In this document: positions 3,964 to 5,668 of the stretch, piece after piece | Position numbering within the stretch: position 1 is the stretch's first letter | Layout: every line of letters starts with the position of its first letter | DNA from: Propionibacteriaceae bacterium | Lineage (GTDB): Bacteria > Actinomycetota > Actinomycetes > Propionibacteriales > Propionibacteriaceae | Length of the DNA: 5,668 nt | Direction of reading: 5' to 3' | Assembly: GCA_027353565.1 (NCBI GenBank) | Contig: DAIEHO010000337.1 | Coordinates: 1-5,668 of the forward strand | Made by a program: the position numbers and the translations under genes | The notes under the pieces: generated by a model | Told to the model about the DNA's origin: nothing | The model's database searches: none | The model's input: only the letters and a program-made list of their open reading frames with translations

Positions 3964-5668
3964 GCGGGCTCAGCTCCACCCTGGGTGGTCGCTGGTGGGC
4001 GAAGGCACTGGGACTGCTCCTGGTCCCCGTGCTCATCGCCGCCGGGCTGTTGGCGGCGACCTGGAAGTCCGACACCAGGCTCTCCAAGGTCCAGGCCGCG
4101 ATCGTCAACCTCGACAAGGCGGTGACGATCAACGGCCAGACCGTACCGATGGGCCGTCAGCTCTCCGCTCAGCTCATCTCGGCCGAGCAGGGGCAGAACT
4201 TCACGTGGATCCTCGCGGACGCGACCAGTGCGTCGGACGGCTTGAAGGCCGGCCGGTACGCGGCGGTCGTCACGATCCCCCAGAACTTCTCGGCCGCCGC
4301 GACCTCGTACGCCGGGACGGCGAGCGCGGCGCAGCAGGCGACCATCGACGTGGCCACCTCACCCGTCGCCGGCATCGCCGACACGGCCGTGGGCCAGTCG
4401 GTCGCACAGGCCGCGGCCATCGCGCTGAACCAGACCCTCACGTCGACCTATCTCGACCAGGTCTACGTCGGCTTCAACACGACGGGGCAGCAGTTCCAGA
4501 CCGTCGCCGATGCCGCCACGAAGCTGTCCGACGGAAGCAAGCAGCTCTCGGACGGGCTGTACCGGATCACCTCCAACGGCGACCTCATCAAGACGGGCGG
4601 CTCGAGCCTCGTGTCGGGCATCGGCCAGTACACGTCGGGCGCCAGCCAGTCGGCCAGCGGGGCCTCGCAGCTCGCCTCGGGACTCGCGCAGCTGTCGGCG
4701 AACTCCGCTCAGCTTCGTTCCGGTGTCCCGCAGCTCGATGCAGGCATCGGCACGTACCGAGCCGGGCTCGTCCAGTACACGGACGGCGTCACGGGCATCC
4801 TCAGCGGCGTACCGGGCCAGGCCGACCTGCTCACCGCCATCCGCCAGCTCACAGACCAGGCCCTGGCCGGGCAGGACATGACGGCGTACGGCACCAGCGT
4901 CAACACCACCGCGGGCACGGCGGTCGCCACCACTACCGCGATCCAGTCCGCCGCGACTGACGCCGGTGGCCTCGCGGGCACCCTCGACAGTCGCGCTCAG
5001 ACGGGGATCGACACGGCCACCGCCACCCTCGCGTGCCCTGGCACCCCCGGTTCACCGGAGTGCATCGCGTACGCGCAGGGGGTCGCCGCGGCGACTGGAG
5101 CCAGCAAGACGGCGGTGACGGACGCAATAGAGGCCACGTCCAACGGAAAGACCCTGGACCAGCTGATCTCAGCGATCTCTTCCAGTGCGGCTGCACAGAG
5201 CACCAACAATGCGAAGGTCCAGACGATCGTCAGCACGACGACACCCCTCGTCGGGGCGGCGAACAACACGCCTTCGACGTCCCTGCTCGCGCAGGAGAAG
5301 GCTGGTGCCACGGCGCTCATCCCTGCGGGAGCGGGTCTCGTGGCAGGCCTCGACCAGATGCGGGCCGGGGTCAGCAGCGGTCAGCTCTCGCTCGAGTACG
5401 GCATCAACGCGTACACAGGTGGCGTCGACCAGTCGGCGGCGGGCGCGCAGCAGCTCTCGAGCGGCATGGCGCAGCTGTCGAGCGGAGGACCGGCGCTCCT
5501 GAGCGGCGCTCAGCAGTACGTGTCCGGGGTGAACCAGCTGGTCTCCGGAGTGGACCAGGTCGCCCCGGGAGCATCACAGCTCGCCGACGGCACGAAGCAG
5601 CTCGCGGACGGGCTCGCGAAGGGCGCGACGCAGGTGCCGAGCTACACCACCGCTGACCGGACGCAGCT
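3960..5668 (+). CDS. YhgE/Pip-family ABC-2-like membrane protein, C-terminus beyond window
   Basis: This open frame shows 569 residues without a stop and continues past the right edge. Residues 15-34 form an N-terminal membrane segment. The following extracytoplasmic part carries the Pip/YhgE N-terminal domain: QAAIVNLDKAVTINGQ (45-60), MGRQL (64-68), FTWILAD (81-87), LKAGRYAAVVTIPQNFS (95-111). Two arrays of X-X-X-Leu-X-X-Gly heptads follow (residues 192-283 and 474-551), flanking a less regular Ala/Thr-rich stretch with one CX8C cysteine pair (C359, C368). VPSYTTADRTQ (559-569) is the junction that in this family precedes the five or six C-terminal ABC-2-like membrane helices, here out of view. 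Relatives include Lactococcus Pip (phage infection protein), Bacillus YhgE and the more distant YueB/EsaA of type VII secretion. Their role in actinobacteria is poorly known. The start is set by AGGAGG at 6 nt and the 4-nt overlap with the MMPL gene. A joint export role with the MMPL protein is inferred. Confidence 0.9.
   Translation, partial: MSGLSSTLGGRWWAKALGLLLVPVLIAAGLLAATWKSDTRLSKVQAAIVNLDKAVTINGQTVPMGRQLSAQLISAEQGQNFTWILADATSASDGLKAGRYAAVVTIPQNFSAAATSYAGTASAAQQATIDVATSPVAGIADTAVGQSVAQAAAIALNQTLTSTYLDQVYVGFNTTGQQFQTVADAATKLSDGSKQLSDGLYRITSNGDLIKTGGSSLVSGIGQYTSGASQSASGASQLASGLAQLSANSAQLRSGVPQLDAGIGTYRAGLVQYTDGVTGILSGVPGQADLLTAIRQLTDQALAGQDMTAYGTSVNTTAGTAVATTTAIQSAATDAGGLAGTLDSRAQTGIDTATATLACPGTPGSPECIAYAQGVAAATGASKTAVTDAIEATSNGKTLDQLISAISSSAAAQSTNNAKVQTIVSTTTPLVGAANNTPSTSLLAQEKAGATALIPAGAGLVAGLDQMRAGVSSGQLSLEYGINAYTGGVDQSAAGAQQLSSGMAQLSSGGPALLSGAQQYVSGVNQLVSGVDQVAPGASQLADGTKQLADGLAKGATQVPSYTTADRTQ
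4533..4808 (+). repeat. First X-X-X-Leu-X-X-Gly heptad array (residues 192-283 of the YhgE/Pip protein)
   Basis: Glycine occurs at residues 192, 199, 213, 220, 227, 234, 241, 255, 262, 269, 276 and 283, exactly seven apart, with Asn at 206 and 248 filling the two gaps in register. The position three before each Gly is often Leu (GASQLAS, GLAQLSA, GVPQLDA). This matches the known heptad repeat of Pip/YhgE proteins and predicts one long uninterrupted helical arm outside the membrane. The repetition is in the protein; at DNA level the units are diverged. Confidence 0.85.
5379..5612 (+). repeat. Second X-X-X-Leu-X-X-Gly heptad array (residues 474-551 of the YhgE/Pip protein)
   Basis: Twelve glycines lie exactly seven apart from residue 474 to 551 (474, 481, 488, 495, 502, 509, 516, 523, 530, 537, 544, 551) with units such as GAQQLSS, GMAQLSS and GVNQLVS. 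The last unit pair, LADGTKQLADGL (541-552), mirrors LSDGSKQLSDGL (189-200) at the start of the first array, and the DNA at 4539-4558 and 5595-5614 agrees at 19 of 20 bases. The arrangement suggests an outgoing and a returning arm of an antiparallel stalk. Confidence 0.85.

Noticed and set aside
3920..4960. 346-codon plus-strand frame overlapping the MMPL end and the Pip gene
   Set aside because: It is an Arg/Gly/His-rich out-of-frame reading. The frame from 3960 has the ribosome binding site, a membrane segment and Pip motifs.

Overview
The window is GC-rich throughout, with GTG starts, G/C-ending codons and tight gene packing. This points to a high-GC actinobacterium. A member of the Propionibacteriales or a similar group is a guess, not a conclusion. 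No RNA gene, insertion sequence, integrase or CRISPR array is visible.

Left side, minus strand: the N-terminal 135 codons of a GalE-type NAD-dependent sugar epimerase (1-405, running off the left edge). It is preceded on the same strand, after a 50-nt gap, by a complete TetR-family regulator gene (456-1097). Between the regulator and the next gene is a 175-nt divergent control region (1098-1272). It holds a perfect 6-4-6 palindrome that is the best operator candidate, and a second dyad nearer the regulator.

Right side, plus strand: a complete 896-residue MMPL/RND-type membrane transporter (1273-3963), then an ABC-2-like YhgE/Pip-family membrane protein that overlaps it by 4 nt in an ATGA junction (3960 to beyond the right edge; 569 residues visible). 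The YhgE/Pip reading frame has no stop inside the window. It is nevertheless clearly real: it has a strong ribosome binding site, a recognisable N-terminal Pip domain and two long arrays of X-X-X-Leu-X-X-Gly heptads.

The most interesting point is the C-terminus of the MMPL protein. Past the twelfth membrane segment it carries about 165 extra residues that read like a shrunken, catalytically dead ABC-transporter ATPase domain. The Walker A lysine, most of the helical subdomain, the LSGGQ signature and the switch histidine are missing, while the surrounding strand and loop pattern is kept. The proton-relay Asp-Tyr pairs of the MMPL half are intact. My reading is a two-permease envelope export system: a proton-driven MMPL pump brings a pseudo-ATPase to the cytoplasmic face of an ABC-2-like Pip partner that carries a long extracellular stalk. 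A divergently transcribed TetR repressor would control it. The substrate is unknown; a lipid, cell-envelope precursor or hydrophobic toxic compound is plausible from family knowledge only.
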